A stretch of DNA of 64,000 nt from Rotaria sp. Silwood1 (GCA_905250075.1 CAJNOP010000029.1:1561701-1625700); one strand, 5' to 3'. Counted from the first letter of the stretch, positions 48,701-62,025 are shown. Program-made: numbers and translations. The notes: a model not told the origin generated them from the letters alone.

Positions 48701-50256
48701 AAAGCAAGCATTGCAAAGATCATTATCAAGAAAGTTCTATTCCAATCTTCACTTTATTTATTTTAAATGTTGCAAAAAAAACGATTTTATCAGACTCCCT
48801 ATAAATAAATTGAAGCTACTAGTAAAGATCAAAACAAGTATATTGTCGATTCAATCTCAGTATTTTCATCACGCCACGAAAATTTATCTTTTTATCGCTC
48901 TTGTTTTTACTAAATGCAGCTTCATACGTCAGTTCAGAAAATGAATGATTTTTACTCGATTTCGATATATTCCTCTTGTGTTGAAACGAATATTTTTTTT
49001 TCTCTTTTTCATCTCTGAGCATCGCGTCGTGAAATATGAACTTTTCGTGAGTACATCGACGAAATCGGAAGAAAAACATGAATATAACTGTGCTTCGCGA
49101 CGTATTAAAAAGAGACCCGTAAATGACAAAAGAAATGCAATACTTTGCGTCGCATTATTACTATGAGAAGGACGGCAAATGAGAGTAATTGTTTTTCTTT
49201 GCAGTTTCGTCCTCACAGAACTAAAAAAAAAGTTCCGCAGGTGTTCTAGGTTTTATGCAGTATCAAAAAAAAACAGCTAGAAGATAAAATGATATCTAGA
49301 AATCAAGTCGCGCTCAATGTACTAATACCTTGTTTTTGCATGATTTTCAAAATAACTTATTGCAAAGATAGTCATCTGTGAAGTTTTTACTATGATTATT
49401 TCTTTCGATTTTAGCAGAAGAATTTGTTTGTTTGTTTTTCATATTTTATTACTAATAGTAAAATTCTGCTATATAATAGCTTGAGAAATGTTAATGAAAG
49501 TTGCCATTCATACTTGTTGATGTTTTATTTTTGTCCTTATTCTTCTTATGAAGACAATACCTATTCTCTGTTGATTATGAAAAATATTATTCTTTCTCTT
49601 TTTTTGTCTTACTTCTTTTTTCACTCGTTTTTATTGCTTCCTACTGTTAGGATAATGCTTGACAATAGAATCAGTATCACAGTACGAACAGTATCTATTA
49701 CTTCTTATATTACAAATTCACAATACAAATTGATTGAATTCGGTTCATGATATATTCACAAGCTGAGACTATTTTGATAGAAATGACACACATGTAGGTT
49801 TTCGCATAGGTTCACTGTTAATCATTAAGTACAAAAATATTCCGATTTTTCTTCTTCATCTCCGGGTAAATGGCTATATTACAATGTAAACTTCTTTTCA
49901 TGATTGTTGTGATCGTTTTCTTCAAACGAAAGTTTAATTAATCATACAACAGATATAAACTGCTAGTAATTTTTATTAATGCAATGAATGTCAAAATACG
50001 ATAACATTCATTTAAAAGAAAATATGTGGAATCATCTAGTTTATCTGTTTAAATCTTTATTTTTTTCTAGTTTCAGAAGATAAAAATTGACGTCGATTGT
50101 GAAATTATCTCAATAAACCGTTGATCTACATTAAGTTTAATAACAAATTTGAAATGTGAGTGAATATGATTATCTAAGTTATTGATTCATGGTAAAGAAA
50201 CAATATCTTATTTAATCAAAGTTTATTTTTTTTAGAAAAAACGTTTTTTTCAATAA
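45752..50256. other. Spacer between the two nuclear receptor genes
   Basis: Contains a 783-bp palindromic element (46151-46933). The remainder is AT-rich. The overlapping ORFs of 48711-49216 on both strands, and the hydrophobic ORF 49424-49750, show no homology I recognise and no splice partners. Confidence 0.5.
46151..46933. mobile_element. 783-bp palindromic element bounded by TTAA
   Basis: It begins TTAAGCGGTCAGTAAAAT and ends ATTTTACTGACCGCTTAA. Inverted similarity runs inward for more than 200 bp on each side. The outer arms are built of irregular direct repeats of a GGTCAGTAAAA-type word spaced about 15-20 bp apart, followed by ATTATCACTCATATAAA and a GATTTTAATCGATT block. TTAA at both ends fits a piggyBac-type target, though the terminal bases (GCGG) are not the usual CCC. 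The interior (about 46550-46700) is unique and non-coding. Confidence 0.75.
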
Positions 50257-53200
50257 ATGGCAACTGCAATGAATTTCAACCAACGTCAAATAACGGTCCG
50301 GACTAGCGATGAAAGATTTATTGACCAAATTCGAACTAATAATAAACCGTCATCATTCGAAACATTTTTTTTCGAATGTGAAGGAAACAAAAATCGAATG
50401 GTAACAATTAAAATCTTTCTCCTAATGTAGAAGACAAATCATCTATTATATTTGCAGCCACCAGAGTATAATCAATCAACAAATCGTAAAAAGACAAAAA
50501 GTACTTCATACATTTGTGCTATTTGCGGATCATTAGCTCTAGGACGCAATTTTGGTGTCATCACATGTGAAAGTTGCAAAATCTTCTTTCGTCGTAATGC
50601 ACTAAAAGACCCGGTGCGTAAGAAATAGTTCTTTGCTTATATAGGATGATGTCACGCTTTCATTCGACCTACTTTTTGTTTTATGTCCATATATAGGAAA
50701 CATTTCATTGTCGTCGTAATAATGCTTGTGAAATAACATTCAAAACACGACGACATTGTTCAGCATGTCGTCTGGCCAAATGTCTTATGAATGGAATGAA
50801 ACGTGATCGTCTGCTGAAAGTACCAATTTAAACATTAAAATGTCCAAAAAAAAATCATTTTCAAACTTTTCAGGCTGAAGAAAAAGCAAAAAATCTCTAT
50901 AAAACAAAAGAAAATCAAAATTTTATATTGCAAACAAATAATGAAATACATGAACAAAGATCCGAATTACGATCATCAACATTTCCAAATCATGTAAATT
51001 AGATATTGTTTCATATCGATTTGATATTTCTTTTTTCAGTTATTAACAATCAACAATACAAATATGGTTTCTACAGATTTCACTAAGTTTTTACCACAAT
51101 CATCATTCGAATCAAATCAAGCAATGTTAAGTTCTCACGATATACAACGTATAGAAGTTGTTCAAACTGCGTTTGAAAAACGTATCGAACTCGGTTAGTA
51201 CTTTCTTAAAATCTAGAAAAATTCATCACATATCTAGGGATTAGCGTATCTAGCCTGTTAAATAATTCATCCAGATTTGCGAGTTCTTTAAGATGTAAAA
51301 CATCTAGATAGGGATTCATTATAAGTTGCTTTTTTTCCTTTTTTCAAATACACGCACTAAAAGTTGGCGTTTTGTGTCATGCTGATCTCCATGTTGGAAT
51401 AGCTGATAATATTAGCTGAAACTTGAGATTAATACATCGAGATTGAAGCCTCACTACATGTTTTTCCACTCTTCATTAAAAGGTTCCGTTTATTCATAGA
51501 GAGTCCAACAAGTAAACAAATCTTTGAGGATTTTGTTTTTTCAATACTAGAGATAATTAAAACAATGACAGCAACAAAAGTGAGCTCCCATTCTCATTGA
51601 ACATTAAATTTCACATTTAATAGCTATGAATACAGCTGATTATAGAAACGAGAACAGAGAATATTATGTTTCGAACTTCATTCAACTAAGAAAAAGTAAT
51701 AAAACATATTATATCTAGGTTAATTTAGAATGTAAAAAGAAAGAATAATTGATTCAAGGATGGAGATAAGTTTATATAAAAGAATTGAGGTCAAACTTCT
51801 CTCTTTTTCCAGTCGTCTAGATTGTTTGTTTTAAATAGTGAAATTTCATGGGATCAGACATAGCTTAATCATCATAATAAATCCCAAGACCCATAGAATG
51901 TTTACAAACAAATCTTTCTAAATTTTTTTACATACACGTGTGATGGATATTGTAACAAGTCGAGTAGCATATAACCGAATCGCAAATTTATTTAATAGAA
52001 TCCATGTTAATGACTAAATTACTTATAGTCAAACTAAAATCTTATGATGCTTGGTTTTTCGTTGACGGAACAATATTTGAAGATCAAAAGCAATAAAATA
52101 TAAAGCTCTTTTTAAATTGATTCTCATTATTATTAATTAATTACATTTTCTTAGTTGAACTGAACTAAGAAAGATATTCGTCCGATAGATAATGAATCAA
52201 AGAGAGAATGGAGTAATTAATCGAAATTATTCATTAGAATAATATTTATACGTATAAAAGAATTATCTTGATAATAAATCTAGCAATACTTAATTTTTTA
52301 TTTTCTTCTGAATACAATCTATTCGTTGGTTGAAACGTAATTTTTCTCATAATAACAGGTGCCAGAAATCTCACCGATAAGATTGTGGCCAATAGACACT
52401 CGCCCATGACAAAAGTCAAGGGGATGTGTTGGCGGAGGTACAGTAAACTTTCGCTAATGGCAAAAGTTCTACTAGTGAAATTCCGAAGCACCGTTATAAT
52501 GACAAAAATAAAAATCTGATTTTAATAAACTGTAAGTGTCCATTAGAGAAAAGAATTTTGCACTCAATCGTAAAAACGATCATTTACTTTTTGATGAGTT
52601 TCAGAATTTGTCAATATATTCTCTGAATATTCGCTAATAATATATTCTTGAGAACAGTTGTCAGTCAATTATTTTTTTTTATCTTTGCTTTAGCTGCTCG
52701 TGATGGTCTTCCATGGGATCCATCGGTATGTGCAACAACATTTTTACAGTACTTAAATTTTCATTCAGTACCAGCAATACGTCTTTTAACATTTTTCAAA
52801 CAAATACCTGAATTCAAGCAATTAAATGTTAACGATAAACTTATTTTAACTAAATATAATCTTTTGCCAGTTTTTATTCTTAATAGTACACTTTTATATA
52901 AAATGGATACGAAACAAATTCAAGAAACTGATACTGATGTACCATGGACTTTATCGATATTACGAACAATTCATGGAAATGAACTTTGTTTAAAAGTTAA
53001 AAAAATCTTTCAATCATTTCTACATATTAGATTATATGATTATAAAATAATACAATTATCACTTGTTGTACTTTTTCTAACAAAAGGTCTTTCAACAGGT
53101 GATGCTGTACCAGAACCTATTCTTAATGATGGTATGGCTGTTTATAGGGCACAAAATTATTATATAGAATTATTATGGAAATATATGGAAACAATATATG

Positions 53201-53361
53201 GCTTTGAACAAACGTTTCGTATATATAATAAAATTGTTACACGATTTTTAACATGGCAAAAACTTGAAAACAAATTACGACATAATATAGAACAAAACTT
53301 ATCAAAAACAGACGAGAATGAACTGTTACCATTGCTGAAATCATTGCTTCATATTTCTTGA
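50257..53361 (+). CDS. Nuclear hormone receptor 2 (NR1J/DHR96-like), tandem paralogue, six coding exons
   Basis: Exons 50257-50400, 50458-50613, 50697-50819, 50874-50993, 51040-51193 and 52694-53361 join to 454 residues. Exon number and intron phases equal those of nuclear receptor 1, showing tandem duplication. DNA-binding domain: C68, C71, C85, C88, then C105, C111, C121, C124; the P-box is ESCKI. The ligand-binding domain (about 234-454) begins AARDGLPWDPS and has FFKQIPEFKQLNVNDKLIL. It ends ELLPLLKSLLHIS, again without the AF-2 acidic residue. The exon 5 to 6 intron is 1500 bp against 53 bp in the paralogue and holds a possible pogo-like fragment. Expression and ligand cannot be read from the sequence. 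Confidence 0.88.
52441..52562. mobile_element. Possible pogo/Tigger-like miniature element in intron 5 of nuclear receptor 2
   Basis: Begins after TA with CAGTAAACTTTCGCTAATGG and contains TATAATGACAAA, words I associate with pogo-type ends. About 100 bp on, TGTCCATTAGAGAAAAG resembles the inverse of the start. The pairing is imperfect and the right end uncertain. Confidence 0.3.
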
Positions 53362-53969
53362 TATTGGTTTATTTAGTTTCTTTTTGCAGTTTATTAAACT
53401 AATTGTAGTGTTATATGTTTGATTTTTTTATTTAAAGAATATCCGAACGTAGTTCTTTGGTTTTTTAAAATTTTTGTAACAAAATAATTGGTGACAATTG
53501 TACTAGATTTGAATTGTACTTTTCTTTAATGGATTGAATAGGGTTTTAGGATTATATGAACGGAATTCATTGAAAGAAATATTTCAAAGATTTTAACTTC
53601 AAGAAAGTCATCATGCTGAGTATTTGTGTTACAATTCGAAATAGGTTGTTTTACGAGCATTCACCTTTTTAAAACCACTTCTGATTCTCTGCGAGAGTAT
53701 AATCGCTCAAGCTCACATTTTTATCATAGTTAAATTATTGAAAATGATGGAGTACATGTTCTAGAAGAAAATCTTAAAGGCAGATCTTAAGGAATTTTTG
53801 GAAAAATCTTCAAACATCATTAAGCCTGCTTCCGAATGTGATCTCATAAAAAAAAGTCAATTTTCGTCAAAAATATGAAAACTAAAACAAATGCATGAGA
53901 AGATAGTTTGATGCCTGATCTGTCATAGATCATACGATTTTTTATTCAGCACATCGTTTCATCTAAAAA

Positions 53970-54230
53970 TTTCTGTCAAAGTGAAAACTTTTTTCCGCTT
54001 GTTTTTTTTGCTTCTATTGTTTTGATCACACATTTCAGAAATTCTCAAAGGAGTTTCATTGTAGTCAATAGCTCCGTTTTCGAAAGACTATGTCAAGATC
54101 CAGTAATATCGTCTTTCAAACAAAAAAGAAAATTAAAAATATGGAATAAAGGCTCATAGAGAATTTTGGCTTGCCAAATGAGCAATTTTTAACTTTTTTT
54201 GTTGAATATCTCGCAGAAATTTCATAATAC
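53970..54230. repeat. Dispersed repeat, copy 2 (partner at 39010-39430)
   Basis: Direct-orientation relative of 39010-39430, sharing the TGATCACACAT, AAGGAGTTTCATT and AGAGAATTTT blocks in order. Non-coding; the family is unknown. Confidence 0.5.
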
Positions 54231-57200
54231 GGAGCTGAAGATTTCACAACAATCTCGTCATTATAACTTGATCTGACAGAGTAAGACCGAAATCTTTCTT
54301 CAAGAACGAGCCTCACAGGTAGTACTCTCCCGAAGAACTCGAAGTGATTCAAAAGAAGAAATTATCCTTAAGATGATAACAAAATGAACACAATGGTCAG
54401 AGCGTGTATGTTTTGCATGGCAGGTGTACATGTGACTTTCTTGGTTGGAAACGACAATCTTTCATCAGAAATTATCGAATACGACTCATAAAAGCATTTT
54501 AAAGAAAAACCATGAGAAGGATTCTTGCCTGTATTATTTCCAGAAAGCTTTTTTCGTCAAAAATCTTTTGTGTTGTATATTATTCGACGCAATTTAATGT
54601 ACCGATTCCAAGTATACTATTTTTGTGGGTTAAATATTTTTTTGAAGCCAGAAAAACTATAAAAAAAAAAAGACCTAAAAAAACATAGGTTTTTGGGAAC
54701 GTATTGGGCAGTTCAGGAATCTTTGTGCTACCAGAGATTAGAAAAAGCAGATGGAAGAACATGCTGATAAAGTTTGAAAAAGTTTGATAATTGGATTGCT
54801 CATTTCACAGGACTAGCCGTTCGGACGATATTGCAGAAAAAAAAATGATTTTCTTTTTCTCAGAAGTGAAAAGTGTAAAGAAGAAAATATTGTTTACTAC
54901 TATATAGAGCTTGAATTTCACAATTTGAAAATGTACTCGATTTGTCTGGCGAACAGATAAATTTTATTAGATATCAATTTTCAGACTAAATGTTAGTCGA
55001 CTGATTTTTCAATTTTTTTTCAAAAGTTGTAACAAAGTTATTTATATCATTAAGCAGAGCATATTTCAAAAGAAATTTCGCTATATTTAAATCTAAAAAA
55101 AGTGCGAGTCTTATTTTTAGCAAAGCATCCGCCCAGATGCATATTGTGATGGTAAATCTATAATATCGATATGAATAGTCAGAGACAGAAATCTGTGACG
55201 TTGTATTTCATAAGTATAAGGGAATAAAAATGGGCGTAGCCATTGATAATCGATAGATCAAACAATAAGAATGACGTTTTATATTCAGAGCATAGTTGAA
55301 AGAATGTGAATTACAGGGTAGAAAATGAAAAAAAAAAGAGAACGTTGAAGAGTCAATAGGTATGAATATACTGACTAACAAATATTACATCTCAAATAAT
55401 CAATATTTTAATCCCTCTAATAGATATATCATCTGATTTTTTAAAGGAAACTTTGATATCTATTTCAGAAAAGGTGAGTTTTCTTTTCAATATATTCTCT
55501 TAAAATAAATGTATTGTAGTTTTGAAAAATCGACTTTAATGAAATCTATTGTATGATTTTTATTTCTTTATAAATGTCTACATTTTAAATACTGTGTGGC
55601 CTTTTGACCGATATCTTCTCTTTTTTTTTCTTCTTTCGTGACCGAGTTGATATGTGTTTCGTATGATAGAAAGCGAGTTAAATAAAACTATCGTTGGATC
55701 TACCAATTGCTGCTTAACGATCGAACTGATCGAGATATGGTTGCAACGAACTTATTCTTATTCGAAATATTAACCCATACTTTTTCATTTCATTGTTTTT
55801 TAGAAATGAGAACAGACGAGAGGGAGAGAGACTCAAGACAAAAACATGATAAATTAAGGGTACTCCCATCCTTGTTTCGGGACGATTGTATAACCTGATG
55901 TAATATCTATATAGTGAATATAGTTCATGATTGAGAAATTGCCTTCAAACGTTAAAAACTCAAATTTACGTAACCGAAGTATTGAAAACTGTATCTTGTT
56001 TCAAATTTTTGTCAAAAGCAATTATTTAAACAGAAAATTTTCAGTTTTCACTCAGATGCTTCAACCGATTGAACTAACATTTTTGTGTGACAACTAGGAC
56101 TAAATCAAGATCAACATGTATTTTATTCTTTAAGAAATGTTCTTATGATCTTTGGCAAATCTCATAACATTTGCTTTAAATCATGTTTTTTGATAGAGCT
56201 TCTAATATTTTGGTTCTTCTAAGCAAAAGAGACAATATTTTTCAAAGAAAAAACCAATGAAACTTTAGGATGCAATTAGTTTTTCTTTTTAAATAGTAAA
56301 TTGATAAAGTATAAGTTTATCTATTTTTTTCTAGTTACACGATAATCATTATAGTGTCAGCAGTTCATATGAATATGCATCACTTGATTATAGAGTTTTT
56401 ATAGAACAGAAGTAGTTCGTTCAGAAACTTTATTAAAGAGTTAAATTATTAATTAATCTATTAAATGTAAGACGATTTTTTTCTTCTTACCAGCTACATT
56501 ATAAGTAATAGGAGAAAATAAAAAAACTTCTTGCCAGACAAAAACATGAAAATCATCATAGTTTATTTAGATTCTTTTTCTTTTTTTATCAAAAACACAA
56601 CTCCGAAGCTCTATTTTCTTGATGACTTGTATTGAGAAAAAGCAACTTTGCATACGACATATGTTCGATAAAGAGCTAATCAAAAATTTATTACTTCATT
56701 ACAAAAATCAACTTTGTTTTTTTATTTATGTAATTTCACATATGCTTTTATTCAAGTTAAATGTACCGAATTGAATATATAAATATATATGCTAAAACAT
56801 GATTAACACTTGTCGAATAGTATTCTTTATTGAAATTTCGAAAGAGTAGATAGCTGCTAACCTATATAAAGATGCCTATAGGAGAAAGAGTATTTTTTAA
56901 ATCTATTTTGCAAAAGCTGACATAAATGACTTGTTTTTTTATATAAAAAGTTTTATATTACATCAAAGGATTCGATGGAAAATTGTTATACTAGAAAACA
57001 AAAGCGATTTGATTTCTGTCGATTTATTTTTTTATATTCTTTTAAACTTATAATCAACTATAGTAGAGATCTCTGATAAGAGTCGCTTTGTAAAAAATTT
57101 ATACATTTTAAAAATAGAAAGATATTGATATTTTGTTATACCCTTGGTTATACCAATAATTAAAAAGTTCCAGTATGATTTGGTTAAAAGAACAGTAATA

Positions 57201-59911
57201 ATATAATTGACATCTTTATGGAATATATTGAATAAAAGGTACTATGAGGTGTATCCAAGGAAAAAAGTGGAAACTCCGTACTCAAAGGATATGTCAAAGC
57301 TCTATCGTCTAGAGTTTCTTTTTTTTGCTATTTCAAAGGTACTATTAACACGTGTGACAAGCATATTTAGTTTGAGTTAACTTCATATAAGTATGTTTGG
57401 TAAGAAAACCCAAATACTTGATCGTACTTCAAGCTTTCAGTATCAACACTTCTTGATAGTAAACTTGAAATAGATAAGTTCTAGAGAATTTTTTTTTTCA
57501 TATCCTCAGAGTAGGAAATCAGAAGCATTGTTATTTTGTAGCTAGATTATATGAACATATAAAGGACACATGTATGTATTAATATGAAGAACTTATTTGA
57601 TAATTTCATTCGGTATAATTATTTCTCGTTGAAGAATAAAACATTATTTTCTTCCAACGATTGATTTCAATGTTTTTCAGCTTCTTTTAAATTTGCCCTA
57701 TGGCATCACGGAAGTACATCATTATTATATAAACCAGCATGAAAAATACATAATACTAGTTATCATTGTGTTAACATATGTATCCATTCTAATCGAATAT
57801 GTATATAGAACAGTACATGAGCAGATTTTGAAATACATGCGACGAACAATCACAGATGTGAAATGTATTTTTTTTTGTTCATTTCATTTCAGTTATGAAG
57901 TATTCGACAGCTATCCGATATCAAAGATTCGAAAATTGTATCTTATCAAATACTTATTTTTGACTTTTCGATGAAAAGGAACATATCCGACGAATACTCT
58001 AGAATTTAGGCGAATTATTTATATTTGGCACATATTTTACAATTTTCTAATCAATATTTAACATTAACTGATGCAAACTAAGACTAAAATCTATCAATGA
58101 TCTTGAAAAAAATTTCTAAATATTGTTTTTATATTTTATCACATAAATCAATTGATTATCAAATAATCGCTTTATTTAACATCTGACATTCGTAAAAAGT
58201 TTTTTCATTTACATGAAGACGTGCAAAAGTTAAACTAAATCGACATAGTATCTTTTTACAAATCGAAAAAATGATTTTCATAGAATAATAATAATTTATA
58301 TTTACTTTATATATTCAAATCTTCTCCAATCATATTCAACAGGTCTCGAACAGTAGCAGATTCAGGATTTTGAACTAGGGATGACTCAGCCCACTCCCTG
58401 ACTCCGACAACAGAAAGATGACATATCTAATAGATAAAATTCTTGATATTGCGATCGTTCGTAATCATTCGTTCATCTGATAGAAACTTGTACATCAACG
58501 TGAACTAACGCTTGGTACTTGCCATATCTCGTAATAACAATCTAAAGGTTTGTAATCGCTACTGAATAGCCAGTTGGTTAAGTTTCGATTGAAAAATCAG
58601 AAGTAAAATTATACAAATTGACTAAAAAATACATTGCTATTAACAAAGAATTCAATGAAGGTTTTTTTTTATCTTTCAATGAAAACCTGACATATTCAAG
58701 GTAAAGAATTTTTTTTAAATCTTTTATCATACTTAGAACTATTTTTGAAAAATATGTTTAAAAAACCTAGAACAGATGTCAAGGATATTCTATTCCTATC
58801 TATGGATTTTTTTGTTGTCTTTCGACGACTTACGTTCGTTTCTTTTCACGAGGGAACTCGGTTATATAATAAGAAAAAGAAAAGAACGAAAAACAACGTT
58901 TTTTTGCCTTGTTAAACTATCTGTTTTTTCATATTGTAAAGTATGACAAAGCACTTTGCAAGGACTTATTTTTTTCTTGTTCTGTCTAGTTGCTTATACA
59001 GAACATAATAGTGTTTTATTTTTCATGACTATCCCATGATAAACGAGCTGAAAAACCGGTTTTTTCTAGTGTTTATTACATTAATTAACCAGAATTTATG
59101 TTCTTCCTAAAACAGATGCCACTTTCGGCAATGAAATGCATATTTAATGATAACCAGTGCGATATGATGATCATAGTGAAATAAATGTAAGTTATTAGTT
59201 TGTATTATGAAAAGAAATTATTCTCTTTTTTTTTGAATGCTTATATTGAAAACGTTGAATTTTCATTTTTTTTCATAAACAAAAAAAAAGAATTTACTAA
59301 AACATGACATATGTAAAAAAAATAAATAAATTAGATTAAGTAAATATTATATCGCGAGTAATGATTTTATTTTTTGTTAGTGATATTGTATTAGTCATCT
59401 ATTCAACAGTACTATACATAGTGTCAGTGATGTCACTATAGAATTATAGAATTTTTTCTCAAATGCAAAATGATTCATTCTCGATTTCATGTTTATAATT
59501 TATTCAATACTTTTTATCCTTGAAAATAACAAAAACAAATATTTTTGATGTTTGCATGCATAGTAAAAAGTATTTGGCGAGGGATTATACATATTTTAAA
59601 TAAAGTCACCAAGAACGCATGTTTTGCATTTGTTGTTTATTAGATGTTATATATTACATATGAGAAAAAGTTAAATATTGGAAAATTAAACTTACTAATG
59701 ATTGACTAAATAGATTTCAAATAATGAGTAGTTTAATGTAGATTATTGATTGACGATTTAGATATTCTGATATAGATGATGTATCCAAAAAAAAATACAT
59801 CTTAATATACTATGATTACAAAACGTCTAAAATAAGATACAGAAGAAAGGTTCACGACAATTTTACTATCGACATGTTTTTGCAACTACTTAAGCAGTTT
59901 TGACAAATAAA

Positions 59912-60215
59912 TTTTTCTTTGTAAATTGTAGAGCTTTTCACACTGCGTCTTGTGGTATATTTTGTTTTTTTGTTTTAAACATAATGTATTAGGTGATGAA
60001 AGATGAAATGAATTATTTGTGTAGAAAAAAAAGATGATCCTTTCACAGCGTCGAAAATCGGTCGCACAGAATTTTACTCTTGTTGAAAAACAAAAACACA
60101 CGATTCGCACAATTAAAATGACCTTTATTTTGTAGATTGTAGAGCTTTTCATGCTGCATCTTGTGACATATTTTGTTTTTTTTAATACAACGTATTAAGT
60201 GATGAAAAATTCAAC
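59912..60215. repeat. Two direct repeats of ~95 bp, 211 bp apart
   Basis: 59921-60012 and 60132-60215 share TTGTAGAGCTTTTCA, CATATTTTGTTTTTTT-type and GTATTA(G/A)GTGATGAAA blocks in order with substitutions. No coding meaning; a local duplication or tandem remnants. Confidence 0.6.
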
Positions 60216-60799
60216 TGCAATATGCGGCCGTTTAATCTGTTCAAGTCCTTACTTTTGAGTAACCAAAAACACGTGTAACAAACTTTCTTTATTGAATCTC
60301 TTACGTCTTGAGCTAGAACCTTTATTTTTACAAAATAAGTATATTTTCAAACGCTCTTTAAAATGACTATTTGTTTGTTGAAATTACTTAAGTCACTGCA
60401 GAGATATATCGATTACAAAAGTTCTGTGAACTTTTTTCCATACCTTGTTTTCTGTTAAGGTTTTCACTGAAATGTCAATTATTTTAAATGCTAAATAAAA
60501 AATGAGTATTTTTCAGGTGCTTTATGAGAAAAAAATGCTAAGCAAAAAAAAACAATTATTTTACGACATATTCTCTAACGACGAAACTATGCGAATTGTT
60601 ACTCGTCGTTTAAGCTCTTATTAGGCCCACAAGGAAGTCTCGGTTGGACTTGAAAAGGCATAACAGAGTTCCTGTCCGTAGGTCTTTGAAGCCGAGCTAT
60701 GATCGTCTTACTGAAGTCTTGATCCATTTTAAAGCTTTTACAAAAAATTCAAATAAAAGAATTTCGACATGAAATGAAGCTCATAGATATTTCTGATGA

Positions 60800-61200
60800 T
60801 TTTAGGAATATCCTGAAGTTTTCATCTGAAAAGAATATGGCTTTGTCAAGATATTGAATTTCCAACAAAATAGTCGCTTGCTACAAAAATCGAGTTTACT
60901 TGAAAATTCAATATCTTGACAAAGGAACGTTTTTTTTCGGCTAAAACTTTCAGAATATTCCAAGAGTCATTAAAACTATCTATAAGGCTGAATTATAGAG
61001 CGGAATTCTAGTATTTGATTATTCTGTAGATGCCTAGATATGAGTGAAAGGTATAGTAAAACGATCATAACTCGGCTCACGAGACACCCATAGGCATGGA
61101 CCCCTTTAGGATTTTTCTAATCTTATCGAGATTTGCTTGTGAATCAAATAAGACCTCGAACGGAAAGTTACAGTTCGGGTAGTTCCGTTTGAGAGCAAAA
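60800..61200. mobile_element. Dispersed hairpin repeat, copy 2
   Basis: Matches 32100-32460 in direct orientation. Internally it is a clear hairpin: GGAATATCCTGAAGTTTTCA and CTTTGTCAAGATATTGAAT on the left recur inverted as ATTCAATATCTTGACAAAG and AACTTTCAGAATATTCC on the right (about 60805-60870 and 60905-60965). Confidence 0.65.
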
Positions 61201-61821
61201 TGCACAGTTATTATATTAACAAAGTTCTATTGCCTTTTCGTGCCTATTCTGCTATACTATTATAAAATCTATCATTTTTTCTATCCAACCAAATTTCACA
61301 TCAACGTCTTTTCCTTTCTGTAACACCTTTCACGTTCGTTTTCATTTCCTTGTTAGGTTCTGATTAATTTTTCTATTGTTGAATCTCTATTAAAATTGTC
61401 ATTGCTTAACGAATGATCATTTTCTCTAATCGATAATGAACCATTTTATTTTCCTAATCTCTATGATGTATATATATATATATATTGTAGGAAAGTTTAA
61501 TGATTGATTAATTTATTTTGAAAGCATAGATAATTCTTTTTGAGAAATAAACATTAAAAAAAAAGTTCTCCAGAAAAAAATGAGACATCTTGTTTTGTTG
61601 ATACCGTCCATGATTGCAAATCTATTAATATAATACTAAGTTTTATAGATAATCACATAGATCTGTAGGATAGTGGGTATGCCTGAGTAATGTCGAAAAG
61701 TTCAAAGACGGCAAGTGTAAGATCTCAGTAGTGTTAATGTTGTTGAGGAAAGAAAAAATGGGCAAAACTATATTTTTAATCATTTTACACAAACAGTAAT
61801 TCAATAAAAAATATCTAAGAA

Positions 61822-62025
61822 TCAATCATGTATGATTGTTTTTTTCTTATCCTTAGCACCAACAAACAATAAACCTTCTAGATATTCGTCTAAATTTATG
61901 TCATCAATTGCATAATGATCAGCAAGAGTATCAATACGATATTGTACATAGTTAGGTTTTTTTATTTTTGATCTGTCAGTTGTTTTATAAGAGTGTGAAT
62001 GAGTGTTGAAAATATGATACATCAT
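61822..62025 (-). CDS. Small hypothetical ORF (67 aa), possible terminal exon
   Basis: Starts ATGATG at 62025 and ends in an acidic-then-basic tail. The product has NYVQYRIDTLADHYAIDDIN followed by LDEYLEGLLFVGAKDKKKT. Its amino-acid make-up and codon choice look more like coding DNA than the surrounding ORFs do, which are Phe/Ile/Lys low-complexity. No family recognised and no upstream exon found. It may be a small protein, the last exon of a gene, or chance. Confidence 0.3.
   Translation of the reverse strand: MMYHIFNTHSHSYKTTDRSKIKKPNYVQYRIDTLADHYAIDDINLDEYLEGLLFVGAKDKKKTIIHD

Larger units (their letters stand above)
53362..61821. other. 8.4-kb region without a recognisable gene
   Basis: Includes the second copy of the dispersed repeat (53970-54230), a direct-repeat pair (59912-60215) and dispersed hairpin repeat copy 2 (60800-61200), and a TA microsatellite (61469-61486). 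ORFs at 54116-54352, 55707-55898, 57693-57974 and 59886-60152 carry no motifs and no plausible splice chain. Confidence 0.5.

Noticed and set aside
48711-49216. Dense overlapping ORFs in four frames
   Set aside because: Several frames open at once with no codon bias or homology; chance openness.
49424-49750. 108-residue Phe/Leu/Ser-rich ORF that looks like membrane segments
   Set aside because: T-rich DNA gives such hydrophobic products by default; no receptor or transporter motif.
52648-52693. Alternative start of nuclear receptor 2 at the ATG of the last open frame
   Set aside because: This part is the tail of intron 5; a TTTAG acceptor at 52693 joins the last exon in frame to the upstream exons.
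57693-57974. 93-residue ORF with a hydrophobic stretch
   Set aside because: Tyr/Ile-rich AT-driven composition, no homology and no exon partners.
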